Positions 37,481-46,930 of a DNA stretch of 64,000 nucleotides are shown in pieces; position 1 is the first letter of the stretch, and every line of letters starts with the position of its first letter. Both the position numbers and the translations under genes were made by a program. This DNA comes from Armatimonadota bacterium (lineage in GTDB: Bacteria; Armatimonadota; Chthonomonadetes; Chthonomonadales; CAJBBX01): assembly GCA_026392115.1 (NCBI GenBank), contig JAPLCQ010000069.1, positions 1-64,000 of the forward strand, in the 5' to 3' direction. The notes beneath the pieces were generated by a model that saw only the letters and a program-made list of their open reading frames with translations, searched no databases and was not told the DNA's origin.

Positions 37481-38179
37481 ATGTATGACGCGGTCACGGA
37501 GCGGGATCGGGCCGAGGAGGCGCGGCGGGCAGCCCTGTTGGCGCTGCTGGCCCTGCTGATCGACAGCACGCGGCATGAGCTGGACCTGATCTGCGGGTCG
37601 CTCACGCTGGGCGCTGTGGGCGTGCCTGCCTGGAGCGAGCGCTTCATGATCCGCCTGGTGGAGGGGCACACGCACGCGGCCTACCTTGGGCGGCGTATGG
37701 CGGGGCGCGAGGAGCCGCTGGACAGCCTGGACGAGGCGTTCGGTCAGTCCGTCGCCGAGGAGCAGGCGCCATTCCTGGAGAAGTTCGCCGGCGCCATCGA
37801 GGCGGGCGAGTATGACCTGCCGGCGGAGCCCTCGGCCGACGAGCCGACGCTGGGCGAGATCGTGGCGGAGCGGGTGGCGCAGCTTGACGCGGAGCGGATA
37901 CGCGCCCGGGCCGGCATGTACGCCGACCGGCTGCGCGGCACGTTCCACGAGGCGTGGGTGCTGAGCCTGCCGGCGGAGACGGTGATCCACTGGAAGCTGG
38001 AGGAGGGCGCCTCGGAGCGCCACTGCTCGACCTGCCCGAAGCTCGCGCGAAATGGGCCCTACACGCCGGAGACGCTGCCGACGTTCCCCGGAGCCGGGGA
38101 TACGGACTGCCTGACGAACTGCCTGTGCCGGCTTGAGGTTGTGGACGGGGATCGCCCAAAGGGAGCACGAGATGCTTAA
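37481..38179 (+). CDS. MuF-like minor head/head morphogenesis protein
   Basis: HWKLEEGASERHCSTCPKLARNGPYTPETLPTFPGAGDTDCLTNCLCRLEV. Confidence 0.7.
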   Translation: MYDAVTERDRAEEARRAALLALLALLIDSTRHELDLICGSLTLGAVGVPAWSERFMIRLVEGHTHAAYLGRRMAGREEPLDSLDEAFGQSVAEEQAPFLEKFAGAIEAGEYDLPAEPSADEPTLGEIVAERVAQLDAERIRARAGMYADRLRGTFHEAWVLSLPAETVIHWKLEEGASERHCSTCPKLARNGPYTPETLPTFPGAGDTDCLTNCLCRLEVVDGDRPKGARDA

Positions 38180-39167
38180 CGACATTCTGGTGATGCGCGG
38201 GGCGGCGGCGAAGAGCCTTGGGTCCGGGCGGATCGGCGGTTGGGGCGTGCTCTTCAGCACGGCCGAGGACCCGGACCTGGCGCGGGACTACTTCGACGAG
38301 CAGACCGACTTCGGGCCGCACAAGACCAGCCTGGTCTGGTACGACCACCGCCTCGATGATGACGTTCGGCAGGTGCTGGACCCCTCCGCCACGCTGGAGG
38401 TGAAGGCCGAGGGCGTCTGGGTCGAGGCCCAGCTTGCCATGCGGACCGAGTACGAGCGGGACATCATGGCGCTGGCCGAGGCGGGCAAGCTGGGCTGGAG
38501 CTCGGGCACCGCGTCGCACCTGGTGGAGCGCGAGGCCGACGGCAAGAGCCGGCACATCAAGCGGTGGCCGCTGGGTCTGGACATGAGCCTGACGCCGACG
38601 CCCTGCGAGCCTCGGACGATGGCCGTGCCTCTGAAGAGCCTGGCGGCGTCGCGCAAGGCGACGGGGTTGAGCGACAGCGACAAGCGGTCCGCGCTGGAGC
38701 CGCTGGTGAAGGCCGCCTGCCACTGCACGCCGGACGAGGACAAGGAATGCTGGGGCCCATGGATCACCGACCTATTCGATGAGCAGGTGATCTGGACCTG
38801 TTGCGGGCGCTACTACGAGGCGGACTACTCGATGACGGACGGCAAGCCGCTGCTCGGCGAGGCGCGAGAGGTGCGGCGCCGTGTCGTCTTCGATCCGGTT
38901 GGAGACGGGCTCCGGTCGCTTGCTGGCCTGAGCATGCAGGACCACACCGAGGCGGCGCTTGCTGTGGTTTCGGAGTGGGCGCAGCGTGTCAAGTCGATCG
39001 ACGCGCTGCGGGCTGAGAGTGGGCGCGCGCTGCCGCCGAGCCGGTTGGAGGCGCTGAAGCGGGTGCAGGAGCTGCTCGCAGGGGTGGCCGGACGGCAACC
39101 GGGGACGCACGCGGCGGCCCTCATGGCGAAGGTATTGGCGACCGAGGCGGAACTGATGATGGGGTGA
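38172..39167 (+). CDS. Prohead protease (HK97 family)
   Basis: GRIGGWGVLFSTAEDPDLARDYFDEQTDF...LVWYDHRLD; precedes capsid gene. Confidence 0.75.
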   Translation: MLNDILVMRGAAAKSLGSGRIGGWGVLFSTAEDPDLARDYFDEQTDFGPHKTSLVWYDHRLDDDVRQVLDPSATLEVKAEGVWVEAQLAMRTEYERDIMALAEAGKLGWSSGTASHLVEREADGKSRHIKRWPLGLDMSLTPTPCEPRTMAVPLKSLAASRKATGLSDSDKRSALEPLVKAACHCTPDEDKECWGPWITDLFDEQVIWTCCGRYYEADYSMTDGKPLLGEAREVRRRVVFDPVGDGLRSLAGLSMQDHTEAALAVVSEWAQRVKSIDALRAESGRALPPSRLEALKRVQELLAGVAGRQPGTHAAALMAKVLATEAELMMG

Positions 39168-39254
39168 GGAGGTGAGGAGGTGACCACACCGTCAACGGCG
39201 GCAACGCCGTCAGCATGGTCCTTGTCACCTCCTCACCTGAATCACCTCCTCACG
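39163..39254 (+). repeat. SD/anti-SD element copy B
   Basis: GGTGAGGAGGTGAGGAGGTGACC...TTGTCACCTCCTCACCTGAATCACCTCCTCAC. Confidence 0.92.
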
Positions 39255-39270
39255 ACCGAAGGGAGACGAG

Positions 39271-40668
39271 ATGAACGAGAAGCTGAGGCAACTCCGCGAG
39301 CAGGCCGCGGCCAAGCTGGCGGAGGCGAAGGCGCTGATTGGGACCGGGCGGCCGGAGGACCTGGATAAGGCCTCGAAGCTGAACGGGGAGATCGGCGAGA
39401 TCAAGGCGCAGATGGACGCCGAGGGCAACCGGAGCGCGGTGGCCGAGGCGATCAAGGCGAACTCGCAGTGGTTCGACCAGCCCGTCAACGACCTGGTACT
39501 GCCGGGAGACGGCGGCGGGGCGGCGCCTGCAGCGGCCGGAACCACTCCCGCGCAGCTCGTGGGATGGCAGGCGGCGGGCAAGACCTGGCTGAGCCGGGCC
39601 CGGGGCGTGCTGGAGGACGAGGGCGCGGGCGCCATCTCCACCAAGCAGTGGAACCGGATCTCGCAGGACGACTACCTGAAGACCTTCTTCCGTTGGCTGA
39701 AGGTCGCGAGCAAGGGCGGCTCGGTGTCGAGCGCCGAAATGAAGGTGCTGCAGGAGGGCCTCGACGACCAGGGCGGCTTCCTGGCGCCGGCCGACGTCAT
39801 CATGCGGATGCTGACGAAGCAGCCCGCTCCGACGCAGCTCCTGAGCCATGTGAACGTCGTGGAGACCAACCGGGACCGCATCCGGCTGCCCAAGGGCGTC
39901 TACTCGACCGACAACAAGTACACCAGCCCGGTGCGTGTGCAGTGGGTGGGCGAGGTTCCGGCCTCCAGCACGGCGGCCCTGGCCACTCAGCCGGTGTTCG
40001 GCGAGTTCGAGTGCCCTGTCCACACCGCGATGATGTACATCCCGGTGACCAACGACATGCTCGAAGACTCGGGCGTGGCGATGATGGACTACCTTGGGCG
40101 CTGCTTCAGCGAGGCGCAGGACCTTGGGCTGGAGGACGTGGCCATCAACGGCACGGGCTTCAAGCAGCCCAGCGGCATTCTGCAGTCTCCCGCCACGGCC
40201 GAGGGCAGCGGCGAGCCGGTCTCCGTCAACAGCACGAACGCGACGCTCCTCAAGCCTGCGGGCCTGAAGGCGCTGCAGTTCGCGCTGCCCCCGCAGTACC
40301 AGGCGCGTGCGCGCTGGCTGATGAACTGGACGAACTGCGCGCAGGAGATCGACTCGTGGGTCGACGGCCACGGCCGCTACCTGTGGGGCCAGATGGACAA
40401 CGGGATCGACCGGAGCAACTACGAGCGGCCGCTGCTGAGCCGCCCGGTGGTGTTCAGCGAGTTCATGCCGAACATCGCCGCGAACGCCTACCCGATCGTC
40501 TACGGCGACCTGTCGGCCTACACGCAGGTTCGGCGCATCGGCATCTCCATCCAGATCCTGAGCGAGCTGAACGCGCTGCTGAACCAGAAGGTGCTGCTCG
40601 CGCGGCTCCGAGTGGGGGGCGACGTGGCCGAGGACTGGGCGATGAAGATCCAGAAGGTGGCCGCGTAG
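39271..40668 (+). CDS. HK97-type major capsid protein
   Basis: N-terminal coiled-coil; DDQGGFLAPADVIMRML; FECPVHTAMMYIPVTNDMLEDS; NIAANAYPIVYGDLSAYTQVRRIGISIQIL. Confidence 0.92.
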   Translation: MNEKLRQLREQAAAKLAEAKALIGTGRPEDLDKASKLNGEIGEIKAQMDAEGNRSAVAEAIKANSQWFDQPVNDLVLPGDGGGAAPAAAGTTPAQLVGWQAAGKTWLSRARGVLEDEGAGAISTKQWNRISQDDYLKTFFRWLKVASKGGSVSSAEMKVLQEGLDDQGGFLAPADVIMRMLTKQPAPTQLLSHVNVVETNRDRIRLPKGVYSTDNKYTSPVRVQWVGEVPASSTAALATQPVFGEFECPVHTAMMYIPVTNDMLEDSGVAMMDYLGRCFSEAQDLGLEDVAINGTGFKQPSGILQSPATAEGSGEPVSVNSTNATLLKPAGLKALQFALPPQYQARARWLMNWTNCAQEIDSWVDGHGRYLWGQMDNGIDRSNYERPLLSRPVVFSEFMPNIAANAYPIVYGDLSAYTQVRRIGISIQILSELNALLNQKVLLARLRVGGDVAEDWAMKIQKVAA

Positions 40669-40670
40669 GC

Positions 40671-40790
40671 GGCTGAGGAGGTGAGGAGGTGAGTAGGTGA
40701 CCACACCGTCAACGGCGGCAACACCGTCAGCGCGGTCCGGCCGTTGTCACCTCCTCACCTGAATCACCTCCTCACCCCCCCTCACGACCG
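40671..40790 (+). repeat. SD/anti-SD element copy C
   Basis: GAGGAGGTGAGGAGGTGAGTAGGTGACCACACCGTC...TCACCTCCTCACCTGAATCACCTCCTCAC. Confidence 0.92.
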
Positions 40791-40803
40791 AAGGGAGCAG
40801 AAC

Positions 40804-41343
40804 ATGGCAGCGACTACCAAGATCGAGATACCGCAGGGGGCGGACCAGCTCCTTGTGCATAGCGGCGGGCTCATCGACGTGGAGAGCGGCGCTTCGCTGA
40901 AGCTGGCCGGCACCGCGCTGACGCCGACGGCCGCCGAGATCAACAAGCTTGCAGCGGCGACGCCCGGCATCGGCCCGGCGAACTTCGCCAACGTGGCGGA
41001 TCTGGGGATCGGCGCCGAGGGCATCCTGCGGATGGACGTGGCGGACGCAGCGACCCAGAACATCGACGTGGCCATGCCGTACAAGGTCCGCGTGATCGAC
41101 GCCTGGGGCTTCAAGTCCGGGGGTGCCGGCGGCGCGGCGAACACGGTGAAGCTGCAGAACGTGACCAACGACATCACGGACGCCATGGTGCTGAACATCA
41201 ACGACAACGTTCGGTTCGCCGTGGGCACGCTGGACGACGCCCAGCAGGAGATCGCGGCGGCGGCGAACCTGCGGATCGTGACGGCGAAGGCTGGCGGCAA
41301 CTGCGCGTTCCGGCTCTACGTGCGCGTACTGCGCGTCGCGTAG
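40804..41343 (+). CDS. Phage structural protein (possible decoration/fibre)
   Basis: Downstream of capsid; GASLKLAGTALTPTAAEINKL fibre-like motif. Confidence 0.6.
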   Translation: MAATTKIEIPQGADQLLVHSGGLIDVESGASLKLAGTALTPTAAEINKLAAATPGIGPANFANVADLGIGAEGILRMDVADAATQNIDVAMPYKVRVIDAWGFKSGGAGGAANTVKLQNVTNDITDAMVLNINDNVRFAVGTLDDAQQEIAAAANLRIVTAKAGGNCAFRLYVRVLRVA

Positions 41344-41386
41344 GCCTCAGGAGTGATAGGGCCCTTGCTTGGGCTCGGAGGATGAT

Positions 41387-41881
41387 ATGAACCACAACCT
41401 TTCCAAGAACGTGGTCCTGAAGCGGCTGGCCGCGGTGGCCGGCGGGGCGTACCAGGTCGCCACGGCAGTGGACGGCGCGGCCGCCGACACGGGCGCCGTG
41501 GACACGTCGAACTACGACGGCGTGCTGCTCCTCTTCATCAAAGGGTCGGGCGTCAACGCCAACGTGCTGGCCGCCAAGGTGCAGCAGTCCAGCGACAACG
41601 GGGTGGCGGACGCCTTCGCCGATGTGGCGGGCACGCTCCAGACCATCACCGACGTGGGCGGCAACAAGGCCTCCAAGGTGCTGGTCTGGGACATCTACAA
41701 GCCGCAAGAGCGCTACCTGCGGCTGGACTACCAGCGCACCACGCAGAACAGCGCCATCGACGGGGTCTTCGCGATCCTGTACCGCGGGCATCACAAGTCG
41801 GTTGACTTCGACCTGACCGGCGCCGGCCAGATCGCAGGAACGCCGGTCGTGCTGAACGGCCCAGTGGCGGGGACGGCGTAG
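41387..41881 (+). CDS. Phage structural protein
   Basis: ORF within head cluster. Confidence 0.6.
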   Translation: MNHNLSKNVVLKRLAAVAGGAYQVATAVDGAAADTGAVDTSNYDGVLLLFIKGSGVNANVLAAKVQQSSDNGVADAFADVAGTLQTITDVGGNKASKVLVWDIYKPQERYLRLDYQRTTQNSAIDGVFAILYRGHHKSVDFDLTGAGQIAGTPVVLNGPVAGTA

Positions 41882-42020
41882 CCGGCTGACGCGGCTGAGG
41901 CGGCTGAGGAGGTGAGGAGGTGAGGAGGTGACCACACCGTCAACGGCGGCAACGCCGTCAGCACGGTCCGGCCGTTGTCACCTCCTCACCTGAATCACCT
42001 CCTCACCCACCTCACGACCG
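41881..42020 (+). repeat. SD/anti-SD element copy D
   Basis: Three tandem GAGGAGGTGA-type units then core then TCACCTCCTCACCTGAATCACCTCCTCAC. Confidence 0.92.
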
Positions 42021-42033
42021 AAGGGAGCAGAAC

Positions 42034-42306
42034 ATGGCCGACGCATACGGGAAGTACCAGCGGGCTGTCAGCGACCCTGCCACCGCGCTGGAGGTGGTGG
42101 ACATCGCCGGCGGCAACTTCACGCCCACCAGCGTGGGGCGCGCGCTCTACGTGGGGGGCACAGGCGACGTGGTGGTTGACACGCCGGACAGCACGAACGT
42201 GAAGCTGGCCTCCGTGCCCGCCGGGGCGATCCTTCCGGTCCGCGTGACCAGGGTCTACGCGGCGGCGGGCGGCACCACGGCCTCGTTGATGGTGGTCCTG
42301 GCGTAG
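42034..42306 (+). CDS. Small phage structural protein
   Basis: 90-aa ORF following copy D. Confidence 0.6.
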   Translation: MADAYGKYQRAVSDPATALEVVDIAGGNFTPTSVGRALYVGGTGDVVVDTPDSTNVKLASVPAGAILPVRVTRVYAAAGGTTASLMVVLA

Positions 42307-42308
42307 CT

Positions 42309-42983
42309 ATGCCAGCAGCATGGTGCACGGGAGCTGACATGGCGGCGCTGCTGGCGGACGCTGGCCTATGGGACGGTACGGCTCCGACGGGCGTGGACGC
42401 CGACGGCTACGTGGCGGCTGCGCGCGGCGAGTTCGAGGCTCGGACCGGTCGTCTGCCGTTCCTGGGCACGGCGCAGACGCGCACGTTCGACCCGCCCGGC
42501 CCGAACACGAGCGGCAAGCGCTGGTTCGGCTTCTCGCGCGGGGGCGGGCGCATCTTGAACCTGGGCACGGGGCTGCTGAGCGTGACCACGCTGACCAGCG
42601 GGAAGACTGGCCTGTCCAACGGGACCGTGCTGACGGCCAATACCGACTTTGTGCTGCGCCCCTACGACGCGCCGGCCGAGGGGCAGCCCTACCGCTCCAT
42701 CGAGTTCCTGGCGCCGCAGTGGGGCAGCGCGGCGACCATCGAGATCGTGGGCGTGTGGGGCTGGTCCGCCACGATCCCGGACGACGTGTGGGCGGGCGTG
42801 CTGGCCGGGGCGGCGACGCGCGCCGGCCGCGTGCTGGCCTCGCAGGCCTCCATGGGCGTGCAGAAGGTGAGCATCGGCGGCGACAGCTTCGACTTCGGGG
42901 CGAGCCCGTTCGGCGCGCAGATCGAGGCCTGGGCGGATGAGTTCGACGCCCTGGTGCGGCGGTACATGCGGATGGACGGGTGA
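42309..42983 (+). CDS. Head-tail connector (gp6-like) protein
   Basis: Position and DGYVAAARGEFEARTGR...; SLEYRSIEFL-like architecture. Confidence 0.6.
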   Translation: MPAAWCTGADMAALLADAGLWDGTAPTGVDADGYVAAARGEFEARTGRLPFLGTAQTRTFDPPGPNTSGKRWFGFSRGGGRILNLGTGLLSVTTLTSGKTGLSNGTVLTANTDFVLRPYDAPAEGQPYRSIEFLAPQWGSAATIEIVGVWGWSATIPDDVWAGVLAGAATRAGRVLASQASMGVQKVSIGGDSFDFGASPFGAQIEAWADEFDALVRRYMRMDG

Positions 42984-42999
42984 CGGGCGGGGTAGGCGT

Positions 43000-43110
43000 C
43001 GCCGGCTGAGCGCGCTGAGGAGGTGAGTGGGTGAGGAGGTGATCACACCGTCAACGGCGGCGCCGGTCTCACCTCCTCACCTGAATCACCTCCTCACCCC
43101 CTCACGACCG
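43000..43110 (+). repeat. SD/anti-SD element copy E
   Basis: GTGAGGAGGTGATCACACCGTCAACGGCGGCGCCGGTCTCACCTCCTCACCTGAATCACCTCCTCAC. Confidence 0.92.
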
Positions 43111-43123
43111 AAGGGAGCAAACC

Positions 43124-43921
43124 ATGAACATCACTCTCGGAGTCGGTATCGGGTCTCAGCAGCGGCCGCCCGCCTGGTCGCCCAGCAGCTCTGCAAACCT
43201 TGTCCTCTGGCTCGATGCCCGCGACCTCCCGTTGGCCGACGGCGCCGCCGTGGCGAGCTGGCCCGATCGCAGCGGGGCCGGCCTGGCCGCCGCCGCGGTG
43301 CAGGCCACTGCCAACTACAAGCCGACCTTCAAGACCCAGCTCGTCGGCGGAGGCCCCATCACGCCAGCCGGCCTCCCCGCCGTCTACTTCAGCACCGACG
43401 ACTGGCTCAGCGCCAACGGTCTGGCAGCCCGATTCACCGGGACCGACAAGCCCTTCACAGTCGCCGCCGTTGTCCGGCTGGCGGCCGACGCCGCCCTGAG
43501 CTGCCTCTGGGGAACAGGGCATGCCACGCAGACGGCGCTCTACTACCTGTTCGCGGGGCTAAGCCCCACCAACGGGAAGCCATATCTGCTCCGAGTTGTG
43601 AACTCGAACAAGGCGGCAGGCCACCCGACCGGCGTCGGAACGGCGGCCGCGCATGTCGTGCTGATGGACCAGGGCGACACCACCCCGTTCAACGGTCGGA
43701 CCCAGATCGACGGAGGCGCAAGCTCCACGGCGGACCTCTCGGGCCTCGGAGCCATGCCCACCCAGAGCCTCTGCACCATCGGCAGCATCAACCGGGGCGG
43801 CACGCTCGCCTACCCGCTCAACGGCTACGTCTGCGCGCTGGCCGTCTACGACCGGGCCCTGACCGAGCCCGAGCGCGCGACGCTCGCCGCCTACATGAAG
43901 GCCCTGGCTGGAACCGCCTGA
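43124..43921 (+). CDS. LamG/concanavalin-like phage structural protein
   Basis: LVLWLDARDLPLADGAAVASWPDRSGAG...PAVYFSTDDWL. Confidence 0.7.
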   Translation: MNITLGVGIGSQQRPPAWSPSSSANLVLWLDARDLPLADGAAVASWPDRSGAGLAAAAVQATANYKPTFKTQLVGGGPITPAGLPAVYFSTDDWLSANGLAARFTGTDKPFTVAAVVRLAADAALSCLWGTGHATQTALYYLFAGLSPTNGKPYLLRVVNSNKAAGHPTGVGTAAAHVVLMDQGDTTPFNGRTQIDGGASSTADLSGLGAMPTQSLCTIGSINRGGTLAYPLNGYVCALAVYDRALTEPERATLAAYMKALAGTA

Positions 43922-43942
43922 GGAAGCACCGGGAGGCGCACA

Positions 43943-44314
43943 ATGAACATGAATGGGTATCGCGTGGCCGTGGCCGTGGCCATCGCCGAGCAGGACCTTG
44001 CGGCGTGCCTGGCCGACGTGGCAGGCATGGGCTTCGGCCTGGACATGGAGGCCGTCGATACCGCCTCTGGCGCTCCCATGCGCGTGGCCGAGGGGCTCGT
44101 CGACGAAGCCCAGCGGCTCGCGCTCCTGGCGCTCCTGGCCCGAAACGCCTACCCCATCCGATGGATCATCGGAGACGCCGAGGCATGGCTCGTCCTGAGC
44201 GACTGGCTCGGCGGCACAAGCGCCGGCGCCGGCTACACCGCACCCCTCGTCGCGCATGTCCTGGGCATCACCCAGGCCCCGCTCCCAGCCGCCGCCTCCG
44301 GCGGACACGGCTGA
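43943..44314 (+). CDS. Hypothetical phage protein
   Basis: 123-aa ORF between structural genes. Confidence 0.55.
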   Translation: MNMNGYRVAVAVAIAEQDLAACLADVAGMGFGLDMEAVDTASGAPMRVAEGLVDEAQRLALLALLARNAYPIRWIIGDAEAWLVLSDWLGGTSAGAGYTAPLVAHVLGITQAPLPAAASGGHG

Positions 44315-44450
44315 GGCGGCTGAGCGCGCTGAGGAGGTGAGGGGGTGAGGAGGTGACCACACCGTCAACGACGGCGCCGGTCTCACCTCCTCACCTGAAT
44401 CACCTCCTCACCTGAATCACCTCCTCACCTCCTCGCGACCGAAGGGAGCA
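44311..44450 (+). repeat. SD/anti-SD element copy F (extra anti-SD unit)
   Basis: Right arm has three TCACCTCCTCACCT units. Confidence 0.92.
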
Positions 44451-44455
44451 GAACC

Positions 44456-44785
44456 ATGGACCTCACGAACCTGATCCGAACCTGCCGAGCGCAAGCCGAG
44501 GTGCTCATGCCCGAGACGGCCGCCGTGTCGCGCCGCAACGCCCTCACCCTCCTCTGGGAGCCCGTGGCAACCCTCCCATGCAGGCTTCAGCCCCGGCGAT
44601 CCGTCACCAGGGCCGACGGCGCGCTGGTCGGCATTACCCTCTGGAAGGCCCTCGTGCCGCACGACGCCGACGTACAGGAGGGCGACCAGGCCCTCATCAA
44701 CGGCCACACCTACACCATCACAGGCGCCGACAGTGGCCGCTCCAACGCCGTCCTCGCCACCATCCAGATGTCCCGCACCCCGTAG
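44456..44785 (+). CDS. Head closure/stopper-like protein
   Basis: Fold-like signature LWKALVPHDADVQEGDQALINGHTYTITG. Confidence 0.6.
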   Translation: MDLTNLIRTCRAQAEVLMPETAAVSRRNALTLLWEPVATLPCRLQPRRSVTRADGALVGITLWKALVPHDADVQEGDQALINGHTYTITGADSGRSNAVLATIQMSRTP

Positions 44786-44970
44786 GGGCGGCACGGGGGT
44801 TGCCGTTCCGTTCCGTTTCGTTCCATTCCGCGCGACCCGCCGGGTGTTCGCAACTGTTCGAACCTACTGCCTTCCCGACCTTGCCCCCAATCTCGGCCAA
44901 TCCGGCCGCCCAGACCGCCTCTTCGTCTCCGCCCAGATGAGCCGCCTGCACTGAAGGCCCCGGGTGGCCC

Positions 44971-45507
44971 TCACCGCCGTGCCGGACCCGGCAGCGACGC
45001 ACGGAGCGGGCGCGAGCGGAAGGTCCATGGGGCGACCGGGCGGGGCTGGGACCAAAGGCCGCGCCGCGCCGAACGCGCCGCGGCTTCGAGTGCGCGGAGG
45101 CGCGAGGCTTCAGGCGCGTAGCGGCGGTACCACCAGGCGAGACCGGCGGTGACGAGTGCCTCGTTGACGTTGCCGGCGGAGGTCCGCACAGTCGCGAGGG
45201 TCCGGCCGTACCGGTCCGTGCCGTGCAGGGCGAGGGTTACCGGCTGGCCGACGCAGAGGCCGGCAGTGATCTTGCGGGCGGTCACGCCGAACGGCTGTCC
45301 GAGTTCAGGGCAGTCGATGCCGTAGAGCCGCACGCGGACGGTACGGCCCTCCACGCGAACACGCAACGTGTCGCCGTCCGTGACGCCCAGGACCCAACCG
45401 TGCACCGATCGGGGCGCCCGGGCGTTGATGGCCGCTACGAATACGCAGGCGAGGACAAGCACCAGCGGGGGCAGGTACATGTACCGGCGGAACCAGCGAT
45501 GCGGCAT
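44971..45507 (-). CDS. Thermonuclease (SNase-like), signal-anchored
   Basis: VLGVTDGDTLRVRVEGRTVRVRLYGIDCPE...GTDRYGRTLATV...NEALVTAGLAWWYRRYAP. Confidence 0.88.
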   Translation of the reverse strand: MPHRWFRRYMYLPPLVLVLACVFVAAINARAPRSVHGWVLGVTDGDTLRVRVEGRTVRVRLYGIDCPELGQPFGVTARKITAGLCVGQPVTLALHGTDRYGRTLATVRTSAGNVNEALVTAGLAWWYRRYAPEASRLRALEAAARSARRGLWSQPRPVAPWTFRSRPLRASLPGPARR

Positions 45508-45659
45508 GGCGGTGGACCTCCCCAGGGCGCGAGGCGCGCGCCTGCTAGTGTACTCGCGCAAGGACGGCGAAACCGGAAAGGCGCGCGCGGCAGAAGGAAG
45601 CGAGGGCGGTGGGGGCGAAGGTTACACCGCAACACCAGCGAAGGGGAGCGGCGTACCGA

Positions 45660-46769
45660 ATGAGCAGGATCGTCTTTGTGTTGGGTGCGGGTGCGTCGGC
45701 CGAAGCTGGCGCGCCGATGATGAAGGACTTCCTGGACAAGGCGGACTGGTGCAGGACGAACCGTAAGGTGAGGGACCCGGCCGACTTTGATCTCGTGTTT
45801 GACGCCATCCACAGGATGGATGCAACCATGGCGAAGGGCCACGTCGACCGCGACAACCTGGAGAGCCTGTATGGTCTCTTCGAGATGGCGGAGCTGACGG
45901 GGCGGGTACCAGGGTTGGACCCAGCGAAAGCCCGAGACCTCACGCAAGCCCTGCGTACGGTTATAGCTCAGACGCTGGAGGAGTCGATCAAGCACCCAGT
46001 GCGCCGGGCGGTGGCAGAAGCGCCCGAACCATTCGGGCGTTTTGTCGATCTGGCATGCGGCGAAGAGCGTGCTTGGCGGCAGTCTGTGTCCTTCATGACC
46101 TTCAACTACGACCTCTGCCTGGACTACGCCTTGCTGATGCGGGGTGTGCGGTGCTGGAGTTCGCCAACAGAGGGTGCTACGCCGCAAGGGTGGGTGGACC
46201 TAATGAAGCTGCACGGTTCGTTGAACTGGCGGCGTGAGGAGGCCGGCACGGTCACTGAGGTCCCGATCAGGGCCGTGAAGCGGCCATTCGATGTTGATGG
46301 GTCGGACGTCTACGTGCCATGGTCCGAACTCCTCGGCGAAAGCCCGTCGGGCCATGACCCGTTCATTGTGCCGCCGACGTGGAACAAAGGCGAGTACCAC
46401 AAGGCCATCGCGCCCGTGTGGCGGCGGGCGGCGGCGCATCTGGCCGAGGCCGAGTACGTGGGCTTCATTGGCTTCTCGCTGCCAGAGGCCGACGCATTCG
46501 TGCCGGCGCTGTTCGCGCTGGGCACTGAAGGACCGGCCAAACTGAAGAGGGTCGCAGTCTTTGACCCAGCCGAGTCGGTCGATGAACGGTATCGGCAGAT
46601 GCTGGGTCTCAGTATGCGTGCGCGGTTGGTCGGCCACAGGATGAGCTTCTCCGAGGCCTTGCGGGTGCGCCGGTCCCGGGGTGGCGACGTTGCGGCGGGC
46701 GGGATTGCCGATGACCTTGCAGACATTTTGGGCGAGGTGCCACAGAGGCGGCGCGTGACAGGGGGCTAG
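45660..46769 (+). CDS. SIR2-like (NAD-binding) protein, candidate NADase
   Basis: IVFVLGAGASAEAGAPMMKDFL, MTFNYDLCLDYAL, LMKLHGSLNW, VPPTWNK, YVGFIGFSLPEADAF. Confidence 0.8.
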   Translation: MSRIVFVLGAGASAEAGAPMMKDFLDKADWCRTNRKVRDPADFDLVFDAIHRMDATMAKGHVDRDNLESLYGLFEMAELTGRVPGLDPAKARDLTQALRTVIAQTLEESIKHPVRRAVAEAPEPFGRFVDLACGEERAWRQSVSFMTFNYDLCLDYALLMRGVRCWSSPTEGATPQGWVDLMKLHGSLNWRREEAGTVTEVPIRAVKRPFDVDGSDVYVPWSELLGESPSGHDPFIVPPTWNKGEYHKAIAPVWRRAAAHLAEAEYVGFIGFSLPEADAFVPALFALGTEGPAKLKRVAVFDPAESVDERYRQMLGLSMRARLVGHRMSFSEALRVRRSRGGDVAAGGIADDLADILGEVPQRRRVTGG

Positions 46770-46930
46770 CATACGGCACCAGCGGCATTAGCGTGGGCAT
46801 ACCGGGCAACGGAGGTGCGGCGCCTGGAGGGTGCGCGTTGGCAGTATTGGAGACGGTATGGGGCAGCAGAGCACAACGTGCCCCGGCACCGGGTCGGGCG
46901 TAACTCTCGCTTACGAGGAAGGAGCCGGGC

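Noticed and set aside
42034-42200. ORFs reading SPPHLNHLLT (e.g. 41975..42202, 40744 N-terminus, 43027..44340)
   Set aside because: These peptides are translations of the SD/anti-SD DNA element, not protein domains
39163-44450. CRISPR-like or DGR-like repeats in the structural region
   Set aside because: Copies are separated by whole genes rather than spacers; no reverse transcriptase or template/variable repeat pair seen
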